64,000 nt of DNA from Mangrovimicrobium sp033283325. Lineage in GTDB: Bacteria > Pseudomonadota > Gammaproteobacteria > Pseudomonadales > Halieaceae. Positions 41,209-50,475 of this stretch are shown in pieces. Positions within the stretch are counted from its first letter, which is position 1; the number at the start of each line of letters is the position of its first letter. The notes beneath the pieces are model-generated. The model saw only the letters and a list, made by a program, of their open reading frames with translations, did not search any database and had not been told where the DNA came from. The DNA lies in the NCBI GenBank assembly GCA_033283325.1, contig JAWMQO010000004.1:447657-511656 (forward strand), in the 5' to 3' direction. Position numbers and translations under genes: made by a program.

Positions 41209-42171
41209 ATGCCATTTATCACCTGTGCTGACCGCCGCATTGAATCCGGCGGCGGCAGTGTACTGGACAGCCTTGAACGCGCGGGAATACGGATTCCCAG
41301 CAGTTGCCGCAGCGGCCACTGCCGCAGCTGTGTGGTACACCTCAAATCCGGCTCACCCGGACCCAACGCCCAGTTCGGTCTCAACAACCGCCAGCGCAAG
41401 CTCAACTATTTTCTCGCCTGCCAGTACCAGCCGGATAAGGATATCGAGGTGGAACTGCTCGACGATACCCACCGCCGCCCGGCGACCCTGGTGGAAAAAA
41501 GCCTGTTGAACGAACAGGTGCTGCGTGTCCGCCTGCAGGCCCCCATCGACTGGCGCGCCGGACAATTCCTGACCGTGTGGCGCGATGACGCAATTGGAAG
41601 AATCTATTCGATCGCAAGCCTGCCAGAGGACGGGTACATCGAACTGCACCTGCGTCGCCGCAATGGCCTGGTGAGCGGCTGGCTGGAGCACGAACTCGCG
41701 CCGGGGGAAAACTGCGAGATAAGCCTGCCGAGGGGCGACTGCCACTACAGCCCTGCAATGCCCGGCCAGCCACTGGTGCTGGTTGGCGCGGGCACCGGGC
41801 TGGCACCCATCTACGGCGTGCTCAGGCAAGCCCTCGCGGACGGGCATCACGGGCCTATTACCCTGTATACCTGTGCCGGGGCACCTGAGCTACTGTATTT
41901 GCAGGACAACCTCGAGCGGCTCGCCGCGCAATATCCCGCACTGCAGGTACTTTCCGTCGTGAGGCGCAATCCGCGAGGCCAGGAGAACGTGATCACAGCG
42001 GACCTGGCGCGGCTCATCGAACAGCAGCACCCGCGCCTGCGCGGCTGCCTCGTCTACCTCTGCGGACCGCCGGATATGGTGCAGCAGTTGCGCGAGCAGT
42101 GTTTCATGCAGGGCGCCCACCACTGCGACATTTTCTTTGACGGCTTCGAGCCCTACCGGACCGCGGTGTAG
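41209..42171 (+). CDS. Ferredoxin-NAD(P)H oxidoreductase with N-terminal plant-type [2Fe-2S] domain
   Basis: 320 aa. Ferredoxin domain with CRSGHCRSC and a downstream YFLACQ Cys; FAD domain (GQFLTVWRDDAIGRIYSIAS); NAD(P)-binding domain (LVLVGAGTGLAPIYGVLRQAL, CAGAPELLYLQDNLERL, VYLCGPPDMVQQLR) ending in the aromatic-poor FEPYRTAV. The CGPP motif and C-terminus resemble phenol hydroxylase or CDP-6-deoxyglucoseen reductases. It could pass electrons from NADH to a nif ferredoxin or the SagB-like protein (inference). Start MPFITCADRR at 41209. Confidence 0.85.
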   Translation: MPFITCADRRIESGGGSVLDSLERAGIRIPSSCRSGHCRSCVVHLKSGSPGPNAQFGLNNRQRKLNYFLACQYQPDKDIEVELLDDTHRRPATLVEKSLLNEQVLRVRLQAPIDWRAGQFLTVWRDDAIGRIYSIASLPEDGYIELHLRRRNGLVSGWLEHELAPGENCEISLPRGDCHYSPAMPGQPLVLVGAGTGLAPIYGVLRQALADGHHGPITLYTCAGAPELLYLQDNLERLAAQYPALQVLSVVRRNPRGQENVITADLARLIEQQHPRLRGCLVYLCGPPDMVQQLREQCFMQGAHHCDIFFDGFEPYRTAV

Positions 42172-42201
42172 ACGCAACGACGCGCTGTGCGCGGCGCTCC
42201 T

Positions 42202-42924
42202 TCAGGCCGATTCCGCGCTGCGCTCAAACCTGACGCGGGCCTCCGCATCCACACCGAGAATCTTGGCCAGCCAGGGCGGCGGCTTGCCCGCCATGACCCG
42301 CTGCAGTTCAGCGAGGACATCCGCCGCTTCGCCACCGTCGATTTTCTTGATCGGGTAGACACCCGCGCGAATCACCTTGGCGGCAGCGGGACCACCCACC
42401 GAGACCACGTAGAGCACCTGGCAATCCCGGATGAGGTCTGCGCGGAACCCGTTTTTGTCATCGGAAAAGTCTGCCTCGAGGGCCGAGCGAACATCCACCA
42501 ACTGGAAGGCATCGGGACTCACGTCGTAAATCAGGTAGCGCAGGCAGGAGCCGAAATGCCCGTTCAGGGCCTCGGCGCTGTTGGAGGAAATCGCCACCCG
42601 GATAGACCCGGGCAAGGGAGCGGCGTCCCTGTCGGGTTCCGGCAGATCCTCCGCCTCGTTTTCGCCCCACAGGATGCGCACGGCCTCCTTGAGGGCCGGC
42701 AGGCCGATGCCGATATCCTCGCCGTCTTCCTCGCCATCGACACTGGCAAAGCCGGTCTTGAGGTCAGTGACGGTAATCGTCTGCAGCGACTCCTCGCTCA
42801 GCTCGCCCTGGATGCGCCGATGCAGGATGTCGAGCAGGGTGCCGATGCCGATATCCGGCAGGACTCGCGCCGCCAGCGCAATACGCAGGGCCGCGTCGCG
42901 GCTCAGGTTACTCACGTCTACCAT
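42202..42924 (-). CDS. nafY: NafY-like FeMo-co / apo-nitrogenase binding protein
   Basis: 240 aa. N-terminal helical domain (DAALRIALAARVLPDIGIGTLLDILHRRIQGELSEESLQTI), acidic linker, then a NifX-like domain (SIRVAISSNSAEALNGHFGSCLRYLIYDVSPDAFQLVDVRSA ... CQVLYVVSVGGPAAAKVIRAGVYPIKK) ending PPPWLAKILG. Same layout as nifY at 29364-30065. In A. vinelandii NafY binds apo-MoFe protein until FeMo-co is inserted. Last gene of the nifB operon. Confidence 0.9.
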   Translation of the reverse strand: MVDVSNLSRDAALRIALAARVLPDIGIGTLLDILHRRIQGELSEESLQTITVTDLKTGFASVDGEEDGEDIGIGLPALKEAVRILWGENEAEDLPEPDRDAAPLPGSIRVAISSNSAEALNGHFGSCLRYLIYDVSPDAFQLVDVRSALEADFSDDKNGFRADLIRDCQVLYVVSVGGPAAAKVIRAGVYPIKKIDGGEAADVLAELQRVMAGKPPPWLAKILGVDAEARVRFERSAESA

Positions 42925-42954
42925 TGTTGCCTCCTCCCGGAATCAATATCGCCG

Positions 42955-43224
42955 TCATAGTGAAAGCTGGGTCAGCGACTGCGCCTGCTTTGCCTGCCAC
43001 TCGGCGGGAGTGTGCGCCTTCACCGACAACGCATGCAGCTCGCCGCTGCCAAGCACATCCGCAAATTGCGCCAGCACCTGTTGCTGGCGCTTCACCGGGC
43101 TGAGCCCGGCGAAGTCCTCGCAGAGCACCAGCGCGGTGAAATCGCAGTCGGCCCCTTCCACCTGGATATCCGACGCCGCCGGGACCGCCTCGCGAATCCG
43201 CTGCACTACTTCTTCAGATTGCAT
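42955..43224 (-). CDS. BolA-family protein
   Basis: 89 aa: MQSEEVVQRIREAVPAASDIQVEGADCDFTALVLCEDFAGLSPVKRQQQVLAQFADVLGSGELHALSVKAHTPAEW, with the conserved C-terminal HALSxKxxTPxEW block. BolA proteins bind [2Fe-2S] together with CGFS glutaredoxins, and the gene sits 11 bases after exactly such a glutaredoxin. Probably a nif-dedicated Fe-S trafficking pair. Confidence 0.9.
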   Translation of the reverse strand: MQSEEVVQRIREAVPAASDIQVEGADCDFTALVLCEDFAGLSPVKRQQQVLAQFADVLGSGELHALSVKAHTPAEWQAKQAQSLTQLSL

Positions 43225-43235
43225 CCCGGCCTTCC

Positions 43236-43565
43236 TCAGGCCGCGACGTCGGCGCTGGCGATCAACTGCTCCAGCTCACCGCTCTCGGCCATGTCGCAGA
43301 TGATATCGCTGCCACCGACCAGTTCGCCGCTGACGAAAAGCTGCGGAAAGGTTGGCCAGCCGGAAATGCTGGGCAGGCGCTCGCGAATCGGCGGTGCCTG
43401 CAGAACATTTACGAAGGCCAGGTCGGCACCGGCCGCCTTGAGCGCTGCTACCGCCTTGGCGGAAAAGCCGCACTCGGGTGCGTCGGGGGTGCCCTTCATG
43501 TAGATAAGCACGGGATTTTCCGCGATCTGCCGGCGGATAATGTCTTCAGTGGGCAGTCTGTTCAT
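43236..43565 (-). CDS. Monothiol CGFS glutaredoxin (nif-linked)
   Basis: 109 aa. The CGFS motif C32 is in TPDAPECGFSAKAV, with IYMKGTP before it and GWPTFPQLFVSGELVGGSDII after, as in GrxD/Grx5. ATG at 43565 preferred; a GTG two codons upstream is in frame. CGFS glutaredoxins carry [2Fe-2S] clusters. A. vinelandii has a comparable grx5 copy near nifQ. Confidence 0.92.
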   Translation of the reverse strand: MNRLPTEDIIRRQIAENPVLIYMKGTPDAPECGFSAKAVAALKAAGADLAFVNVLQAPPIRERLPSISGWPTFPQLFVSGELVGGSDIICDMAESGELEQLIASADVAA

Positions 43566-43596
43566 CGTCACATGTCTCCTCGATCAGTGGGTGATG

Positions 43597-44205
43597 TCAG
43601 GTTTCCTCGCCAAAGCAGTCGTCGTAGGCGGCGCATTCCTCGCAGGTCGGCGCGCGGCAGACATAGCCGCCCTCCTGTTCGCACAACTGCTTGTAGAAAA
43701 ATTTTTTCCATTTCATGTCGGCGCTGTTTTTCGCCGCCAGGGCGGGGAAGAACAGGCTCATCAATTCGCTCAACTCGGCCCGGGACTCCAGGCCCAGGTC
43801 GCGCCAGAGGTGATCGCCACCCAGGCAGCCCGCGGCGACGATATCCGCCATCGCGTGCTCCAGTGGATGTACCCCGGCGCGGTTGCCGAGCAGGAGCTCA
43901 CGCACATCCCGCCATTCGTCGCGGCGCATTTCCAGCAGTTCCTGGCGCAATTCGCCGCGCTGCCAGGGCATCGACTCCGGATCATTGGCGCCGCGGGCAA
44001 CGCCCGTGGCGCAGAATTCAGCCGGCTGGTAGCGCTGGGCCAGCCACATCAACACGAGTGGCTGCAGGCCGAGAAAATACGGCAGTGCTCCCCTGCCTGC
44101 ACGCTGGCCGGCCAGCAGCCGACCGAGAAAGTGACTGTGGCAGGCGCTGCTGGCGGTATACTCACAGCCCACCGGCAGGCTTTGCGGGCGTTCCGCTACA
44201 TTCAT
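43597..44205 (-). CDS. nifQ: NifQ, molybdenum donor for FeMo-co
   Basis: 202 aa. The diagnostic C-terminal C-x4-C-x2-C-x5-C motif is present (CRAPTCEECAAYDDC), following KKFFYKQLCEQEGGYVC. NifQ binds an Mo-Fe-S cluster and passes Mo to NifEN. Start at 44205 overlaps the nifO stop by four bases and follows GGGAG. N-terminal helical part typical. Confidence 0.93.
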   Translation of the reverse strand: MNVAERPQSLPVGCEYTASSACHSHFLGRLLAGQRAGRGALPYFLGLQPLVLMWLAQRYQPAEFCATGVARGANDPESMPWQRGELRQELLEMRRDEWRDVRELLLGNRAGVHPLEHAMADIVAAGCLGGDHLWRDLGLESRAELSELMSLFFPALAAKNSADMKWKKFFYKQLCEQEGGYVCRAPTCEECAAYDDCFGEET

Positions 44206-44630
44206 GGGCAGCTCTCCCGGGCGTTTGTTCGCGAGCACTTGTCAATGGCATCGGCCCCCGCATCACCTGCGGAGACAAGGGAAGTGCCGAGCAACTGCTG
44301 CACGCGCTCCATATCAAAACCTGCCATGCGTCCCTCGTCATACTCCAGCAGCGGCCGACGAATCAGCAACGGCTCCTCCAGGAGCAGGTCGAGCGCCTCG
44401 CTTGCTGTCAGTCCTTCCGGGTCGAGTTGGCCATCCCTGACCCGTGGCGCCGCGGGGTTGAACCACTCCGCAACCTCCCGGTCGGCGAAGAAATTCGCGA
44501 GTTCACCGGCGCCCCAGGGATACTTCAGCAGGTCCACCTCATCGAGGACGAAGCCCGCATCGCGCAACAGCGCCTTCTGCTTGCGATTGGTCACGCAGCC
44601 GGGCTTGCCGAAAAATCTTACAACTGGCAT
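44202..44630 (-). CDS. nifO: NifO, ArsC/Spx-like nif protein
   Basis: 142 aa. Thioredoxin-like N-terminus VVRFFGKPGCVTNRKQKALLRDAGFVLDEVDLLKYPWGAGELANFF, then PLLIRRPLLEYDEGRMAGFD. The single Cys in GKPGCVTN corresponds to the ArsC active-site Cys. In A. vinelandii NifO is needed for the balance between Mo use in nitrogenase and nitrate reductase. Translationally coupled to nifQ. Confidence 0.88.
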   Translation of the reverse strand: MPVVRFFGKPGCVTNRKQKALLRDAGFVLDEVDLLKYPWGAGELANFFADREVAEWFNPAAPRVRDGQLDPEGLTASEALDLLLEEPLLIRRPLLEYDEGRMAGFDMERVQQLLGTSLVSAGDAGADAIDKCSRTNARESCP

Positions 44631-44646
44631 TCCTGCGTGATCCCGC

Positions 44647-44925
44647 CTAGCGCGCCTGGTACTCGGCCATCGCCTCTGCCATCAGCTCGGGCGGAATGCC
44701 GGTCAGCGAGCCGGGTGGATTCATGGGTACGCCGGAGGCGTCGAGGATGGCCTCCTCGATGGGGCAGATCGTCGCGCACTGGGGATGCGCGTAGTCGCCC
44801 TCGCACTCGGTGCATTTCTTCGCGTTGATCTCGAAATGCGGCGAGCTCTGGTAGATCGCATCGCTGGGGCATACGTCGTAGCAGGCCCAGCAGTTAACAC
44901 AGGATTCGACGATTGAAAGTGCCAT
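44647..44925 (-). CDS. fdxN: nifB-linked 2[4Fe-4S] ferredoxin
   Basis: 92 aa. Cluster motifs CVNCWACYDVCPSDAI and CTECEGDYAHPQCATICP, the second with the extended spacing of FdxN/YfhL-type ferredoxins. It supplies electrons to NifB in A. vinelandii. Located 16 bases upstream of nifO and 108 after nifB. Confidence 0.93.
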   Translation of the reverse strand: MALSIVESCVNCWACYDVCPSDAIYQSSPHFEINAKKCTECEGDYAHPQCATICPIEEAILDASGVPMNPPGSLTGIPPELMAEAMAEYQAR

Positions 44926-45033
44926 GGTTTTCTCCTTCTACCGGCAGCCCGTCGGCCGCCCGTTTTGTGCCAGCGTTAGGTGGAAGTAAAAAAGCGGGCG
45001 GAGTGTGAACTGACCGCCCGCAAGAGAGTCCAC

Positions 45034-46551
45034 TTACGCGGAAGCCATTTGTGCCTTTGCCGCATCGGGCGCCTTTTCCAGCGCTCCGTTGGCCGCCATT
45101 TCCTGGTATACCGCCATCACCGCTTCTTCGATGGGCTCCATGGCGTGCTCACCGTTGGGGACTATTCCCGCCTCTTCCAGCTGGCCCCAGGGCTCGTAGC
45201 CGATCTTCGAGCAGAGCACCGCTTCACAACCGTGCAGGGAGCGGATGCTGCCGGAGAGGGCGGATTCCTTCTCGCCGCAGGTGTCGTTGCCGATGCAGTA
45301 CTGGTCGACCTTGCGGTGGCCGATGAAGCGCACACCGTTGGGCGAGGCCTCGTAGACCAGGAATTCGGTGGCGTGGCCGAAATGCTGGTTGATCAGGCCG
45401 CCGCCGCTGGTGGCCACTGCCATCAGTACCGGGCGGGTGTCCGCCACTGGCGCCTCGCCCGCTGCGGGCACAGTGGCCGCCGCGAGGCGAGCTTTCTTGG
45501 CCTGCTTCTCGTTGAGTTCCTCCATGATCCCCGCGTGCACCACGGCGCGGGTCTTCATGGCAGATTCGTAGTCCACTTCCATGGCGTCGATCTTGTCGAG
45601 GGTGAACTCCTCGCCGCGGTCCTCGCCCAGCAGGCCGACCGCGTCGGCACGGCACTGGCGGCAGTGGCGCATCATGTTCATGTCACCGGCGCAGTCGTCC
45701 TGCAGGTCCTGCAGTTCCTCGGGCTCCGGCCCGCGCTGGCCCATGACACCGTAGAAGGTACCGTGCTCCTCCTCGGCGATGAGCGGCATGACGTTGTGCA
45801 GGAAGGCGCCCTTGCTCTTGACGATGCGGCTCACTTCCTTGAGGTGTTCGTCGTTGACCCCGGGGATCATCACCGAGTTGACCTTCACCAGGATGCCGCG
45901 CTCAACCAGCATTTCCAGGCCTTTCTGCTGCTGCTCGATAAGAATCGCCGCGCCTTTCTCGCCGCGGATACGGCGGTTGTTCCAGTAGATCCAGGGGTAG
46001 ATCTGGGCGCCGATTTTCGGGTCCACGCAGTTGATGGTAATGGTGACGTGGTCGATGTTGTGCTTGGCCAGCTCGTCGACGGACTCGGGCAGGGCCAGGC
46101 CGTTGGTGGAAACGCAGAGCTTGATGTCGGGAGCTTCTTCCGACAGACCGCGGAAGGTCTCGAAAGTCCGCTCCGGGTTGGCCAGCGGATCGCCGGGGCC
46201 GGCGATGCCGAGCACCGTCATCTGCGGGATGTTGGCGGCAACGGCCTTGGTTTTCTTGATCGCCTGCTCCGGGGTCAGCAATTCGGACACCACGCCGGGG
46301 CGTGACTCGTTGGAGCAGTCGTACTTGCGGTTGCAGTAATGGCACTGGATGTTGCAGGCCGGCGCCACCGCCACGTGCATGCGTGCGAAGTAGTGGTGCG
46401 CTTCTTCCGAGTAACAGGGGTGGTTTTCCACTTTCTCCCTGATCTCGTCCGGCAGGAACGACATCTGGTCGTCGGTGCTGCCGCAGGAACCCGTAGAGCA
46501 ACCGCCTGCGGCAGCTGCCTCACCCTCTTGACCGATTACTGATAATTCCAT
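45034..46551 (-). CDS. nifB: FeMo-co core synthase NifB (radical SAM)
   Basis: 505 aa. Radical-SAM motif CNIQCHYC with C66, C70 and C73; further conserved Cys in GDMNMMRHCRQCRADAVG. A C-terminal NifX-like domain (LMAVATSGGGLINQHFGHATEFLVYEAS...CEAVLCSKIGYEPWGQLEEAGI) is fused, as in most proteobacteria. It makes NifB-co, the 8Fe core with interstitial carbide. The ATG at 46551 follows AGGAG; a 26-codon upstream frame is rejected. Confidence 0.97.
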   Translation of the reverse strand: MELSVIGQEGEAAAAGGCSTGSCGSTDDQMSFLPDEIREKVENHPCYSEEAHHYFARMHVAVAPACNIQCHYCNRKYDCSNESRPGVVSELLTPEQAIKKTKAVAANIPQMTVLGIAGPGDPLANPERTFETFRGLSEEAPDIKLCVSTNGLALPESVDELAKHNIDHVTITINCVDPKIGAQIYPWIYWNNRRIRGEKGAAILIEQQQKGLEMLVERGILVKVNSVMIPGVNDEHLKEVSRIVKSKGAFLHNVMPLIAEEEHGTFYGVMGQRGPEPEELQDLQDDCAGDMNMMRHCRQCRADAVGLLGEDRGEEFTLDKIDAMEVDYESAMKTRAVVHAGIMEELNEKQAKKARLAAATVPAAGEAPVADTRPVLMAVATSGGGLINQHFGHATEFLVYEASPNGVRFIGHRKVDQYCIGNDTCGEKESALSGSIRSLHGCEAVLCSKIGYEPWGQLEEAGIVPNGEHAMEPIEEAVMAVYQEMAANGALEKAPDAAKAQMASA

Positions 46552-46643
46552 TGCAAGTACTCCTGTTCGCCTGGGTACGCTGATCTGTCTGGGCGCCCTG
46601 TCTCGCGGCCTGAGGCTGTGAGAGGGCATTTACCAAGTACTTC

Positions 46644-46659
46644 TGCAATGCCTGTGCCT
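46644..46659 (-). promoter_or_regulatory. Sigma-54 promoter of the nifB operon
   Basis: Minus-strand AGGCACAGGCATTGCA, GG-N10-GC with GGCACA and TTGCA; 93 bp before the ATG. Confidence 0.85.
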
Positions 46660-46665
46660 ATTTGC

Positions 46666-46680
46666 TAAGTAACTGTTTTT
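46666..46680 (-). promoter_or_regulatory. 15-bp motif shared with nifH, upstream of the nifB promoter
   Basis: Minus-strand AAAAACAGTTACTTA, identical to 34655-34669, seven bases above the -24 box. Confidence 0.5.
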
Positions 46681-46711
46681 ATTGACTTATGGAGTTATGG
46701 GCGGGGGTATT

Positions 46712-46727
46712 TGTGCGGTTTGGAACA
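46712..46727. promoter_or_regulatory. NifA box 1 for nifB
   Basis: TGT-GCGGTTTGGA-ACA, about 86 bp upstream of the nifB start site. Confidence 0.72.
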
Positions 46728-46744
46728 ATGACTTTGCGACCAAT

Positions 46745-46760
46745 TGTGTTTTAGGTGACA
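46745..46760. promoter_or_regulatory. NifA box 2 for nifB
   Basis: TGT-GTTTTAGGTG-ACA, 33 bp (three helical turns) from box 1. Confidence 0.72.
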
Positions 46761-46779
46761 GGGTTGGGACGGGGTGGGG

Positions 46780-46795
46780 GCGGACTTCGGTCCGC
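46780..46795. other. UUCG-loop hairpin downstream of nifA
   Basis: GCGGAC-TTCG-GTCCGC, a six-bp stem with a very stable tetraloop, between nifA and the nifB control region. Confidence 0.45.
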
Positions 46796-46815
46796 GGTCG
46801 GGGGCGCTCCGAAGT

Positions 46816-46841
46816 GGGGTCAGAGTCGCGACTCTGACCCC
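46816..46841. repeat. Perfect REP-like palindrome between nifA and nifB
   Basis: GGGGTCAGAGT (46816-46826), loop CGCG, ACTCTGACCCC (46831-46841): an 11-bp perfect inverted repeat. GGGGTCAGAGT-type arms are familiar from REP-like repeats tied to Y1/RAYT transposases (from memory). It could also end nifA transcription. Confidence 0.55.
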
Positions 46842-46884
46842 GGGCTGAGGTGACCCCGCGCCGGGGCCTGGGCCGCGCGGCAAA

Positions 46885-48468
<1,584 letters not shown>

Positions 48469-48480
48469 AACTCGACCCAC

Positions 48481-50097
48481 TTAAACCACTCTCAGCATTG
48501 GCAGTTGCACGACGATGCGGCAACCCTCGTTGAATTCCGGATCGATATAGACCGTTCCGGCGTGATCCGCGACGATTTCCTGCACCATCGGCAAGCCCAT
48601 GCCGCGGAAACCGTTGCGGGTTTTCTTGGTGCTGAAAAAGGGCTCGAAAACCTTGTACATCTGTTCCTCGGGAATACCCGGCCCGCTGTCGGTGATCTCG
48701 ACCTCGATGAATTCCTTCTCACCGCGAGTGGTGATGGAAAGATTGCGGCTGCGCACGCCGCGGGAGCCCAGGGCTTCCACCGCATTCTGGACCAGTTGCT
48801 TGAGCATGCTGCGCAGGCGCCGCTCCTGGCCCACCACGGAGGGCAGGTGCATGGAGGGTTGCCACGCGATCACCACGCCCTGCGCCAGCAGCTCATCGGT
48901 CGACAGGGCCAGCACCTCGCGGATCAGCTGGTTGATATTGACCGGCTGCTTGCTCTCGGACACCGGCGGCGGCAGCGAATCCATCAGGTTTTCCAGGGCG
49001 TGCCGCCCGGCGGCCAGGGCCTCTTCCGCGGCGGAGAGAACGAGGTCGTCGCGGTCGCTCTCGCCGGCCCGGCGACGCAGGGTGTGCACTGCCGCCTCGA
49101 TCAGGTTGACCGGGCCTTCCAACTGGTGAATGGCGCCGTTGACGGTCTCCCGCATCCCCTGCACCAACTCTTCCTCGGCCATAAGTGATTTCAGGGTATT
49201 GAGGTGCATCTGCTCCTGGTGGCGGCGCAGTTCAGTGATGTCGGTGATCATCAGCAGGAGATAGTGGCCCACCTCGTGCTGGAAAAAGCCGTTGGGGCTC
49301 TCCTCGGTAATGTCGATGGTGGTGCCGAAGCAGGAGAAGCGCCGTGGCGCGCCATCGCCACGGTCCATGGTGATCTCGCGGCTGTTGAAATTGCGCTGCT
49401 CGGACTTGAGCAGCTCGAAATCCCCTTCCAGCTGCCCGCGGAGCAACTCGAGCAGGGCCTGCTTGCCGCCGTCCGGGGCGAGGTCCGCCGCCATGTGCTC
49501 GAAACTCGGGTTGGAGAGTTCGATCCTGCCATTGGCGTCGATCAGCACCATCGCCGCAGGCACCGAGTTGACCACCGACTCGATCATCAACTTCTGGTTG
49601 TAGACCCGCTGCTGCAACTCGTGGACTTCGGTGCCATCGCGATGCATGCCGAGGTAATAGACCGATTGCCCGGTCTCATCGATCACCGGGGCGACAGTCA
49701 GTTCGGCAAGGTACAGGCTCCCATCCTTGCGCCGGTTGACCAGCATCCCGGTCCACGGACGCTGCTGGGCCAGCCTCCCCCAGAGAGCCTGGTAGACCAG
49801 CCTCGGGGTGGTGTGATTGGAGAGTATCGACTCGTTTTTGCCGACCACCTCGTCCTTGGTGTAGCCGGTCACCTGGGTGAACACCCGGTTGGCGTAAATG
49901 ATGTTGGCCTTCAGGTCGGTGATGGAAATAGCCACCGGGCAGTGCTCCACTGCCTGCAGGAACACCTCGGGGGATAGCGGCTCGCTCTCCACGGGGATTC
50001 CGGCTTCGGCCAGGGCCGCACCCGGGTCAGATTCCACCACGACAGACACCCTGGCGCCGGTGATGGCCGGATTACCCTGTTCTTTTTGCTTCGACAT
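48481..50097 (-). CDS. nifL: NifL, redox/nitrogen-sensing anti-activator of NifA
   Basis: 538 aa. PAS1 (FAD, about 40-150: HCPVAISITDLKANIIYANRVFTQVTGYTKDEVVGKNESIL), PAS2 (about 165-270: VNSVPAAMVLIDANGRIELSNPSFEHM), a central H-like region (GAIHQLEGPVNLIEAAVHTL), and a GHKL ATPase domain with LVQNAVEALGS, DSGPGIPEEQ and GFRGMGLPMVQEIV. Oxidised FAD or nitrogen excess makes NifL bind and block NifA. ATG at 50097 follows GAGGAAG; the 40-codon upstream extension is rejected as it covers the leader. Confidence 0.95.
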   Translation of the reverse strand: MSKQKEQGNPAITGARVSVVVESDPGAALAEAGIPVESEPLSPEVFLQAVEHCPVAISITDLKANIIYANRVFTQVTGYTKDEVVGKNESILSNHTTPRLVYQALWGRLAQQRPWTGMLVNRRKDGSLYLAELTVAPVIDETGQSVYYLGMHRDGTEVHELQQRVYNQKLMIESVVNSVPAAMVLIDANGRIELSNPSFEHMAADLAPDGGKQALLELLRGQLEGDFELLKSEQRNFNSREITMDRGDGAPRRFSCFGTTIDITEESPNGFFQHEVGHYLLLMITDITELRRHQEQMHLNTLKSLMAEEELVQGMRETVNGAIHQLEGPVNLIEAAVHTLRRRAGESDRDDLVLSAAEEALAAGRHALENLMDSLPPPVSESKQPVNINQLIREVLALSTDELLAQGVVIAWQPSMHLPSVVGQERRLRSMLKQLVQNAVEALGSRGVRSRNLSITTRGEKEFIEVEITDSGPGIPEEQMYKVFEPFFSTKKTRNGFRGMGLPMVQEIVADHAGTVYIDPEFNEGCRIVVQLPMLRVV

Positions 50098-50230
50098 GAT
50101 CTTCCTCGCTGGCAAGCCGACATACGCCCATGGGAGCTGGTGTCGCCTCAAGCGGCATGCGGCGGTTATCGGTCCGGCCGCGCGCGGCCCTTCCGAATGC
50201 CCGGCCCAGTACAACATGCCCGGTCATTTC

Positions 50231-50282
50231 GACTTTCTACGGAATGAGCGCTCTGCAGAATGGACATTCCACGGAATGCACT
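50231..50282 (-). repeat. Two 20-bp palindromic direct repeats in the nifLA leader
   Basis: 50231-50250 and 50263-50282 share GAC-[T/A]-TTC-[T/C]-ACGGAATG with 32-bp spacing (three helical turns). The second contains the perfect palindrome CATTCC-AC-GGAATG. They lie just downstream of the predicted nifLA start (near 50290), a usual place for a repressor operator or a leader RNA structure. Confidence 0.5.
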
Positions 50283-50300
50283 TCCCATGGATTGTCTATC

Positions 50301-50316
50301 TGCAAAACCCGTGCCG
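50301..50316 (-). promoter_or_regulatory. Sigma-54 promoter of nifLA
   Basis: Minus-strand CGGCACGGGTTTTGCA, GG-N10-GC with GGCACG and TTTGCA; the leader to nifL is about 190 nt. Confidence 0.75.
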
Positions 50317-50411
50317 CGTGCCAAAAGCGACACAGCCTGTAGAAATCCGACATTTCGCCAATACGAGGTGTAGCAAAGCTGACAATGAAAATTTTCACGC
50401 GATCTTTGATT

Positions 50412-50427
50412 TGTCGCGTTTCCGACA
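50412..50427. promoter_or_regulatory. NifA box shared by nifLA and rnf
   Basis: TGT-CGCGTTTCCG-ACA. About 130 bp upstream of the nifLA start and 118 bp upstream of the rnf start. Confidence 0.78.
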
Positions 50428-50475
50428 AAATATACGCCGATCCCCGGCCTCGTGCAGTGGCGATATCGGGTTTAA

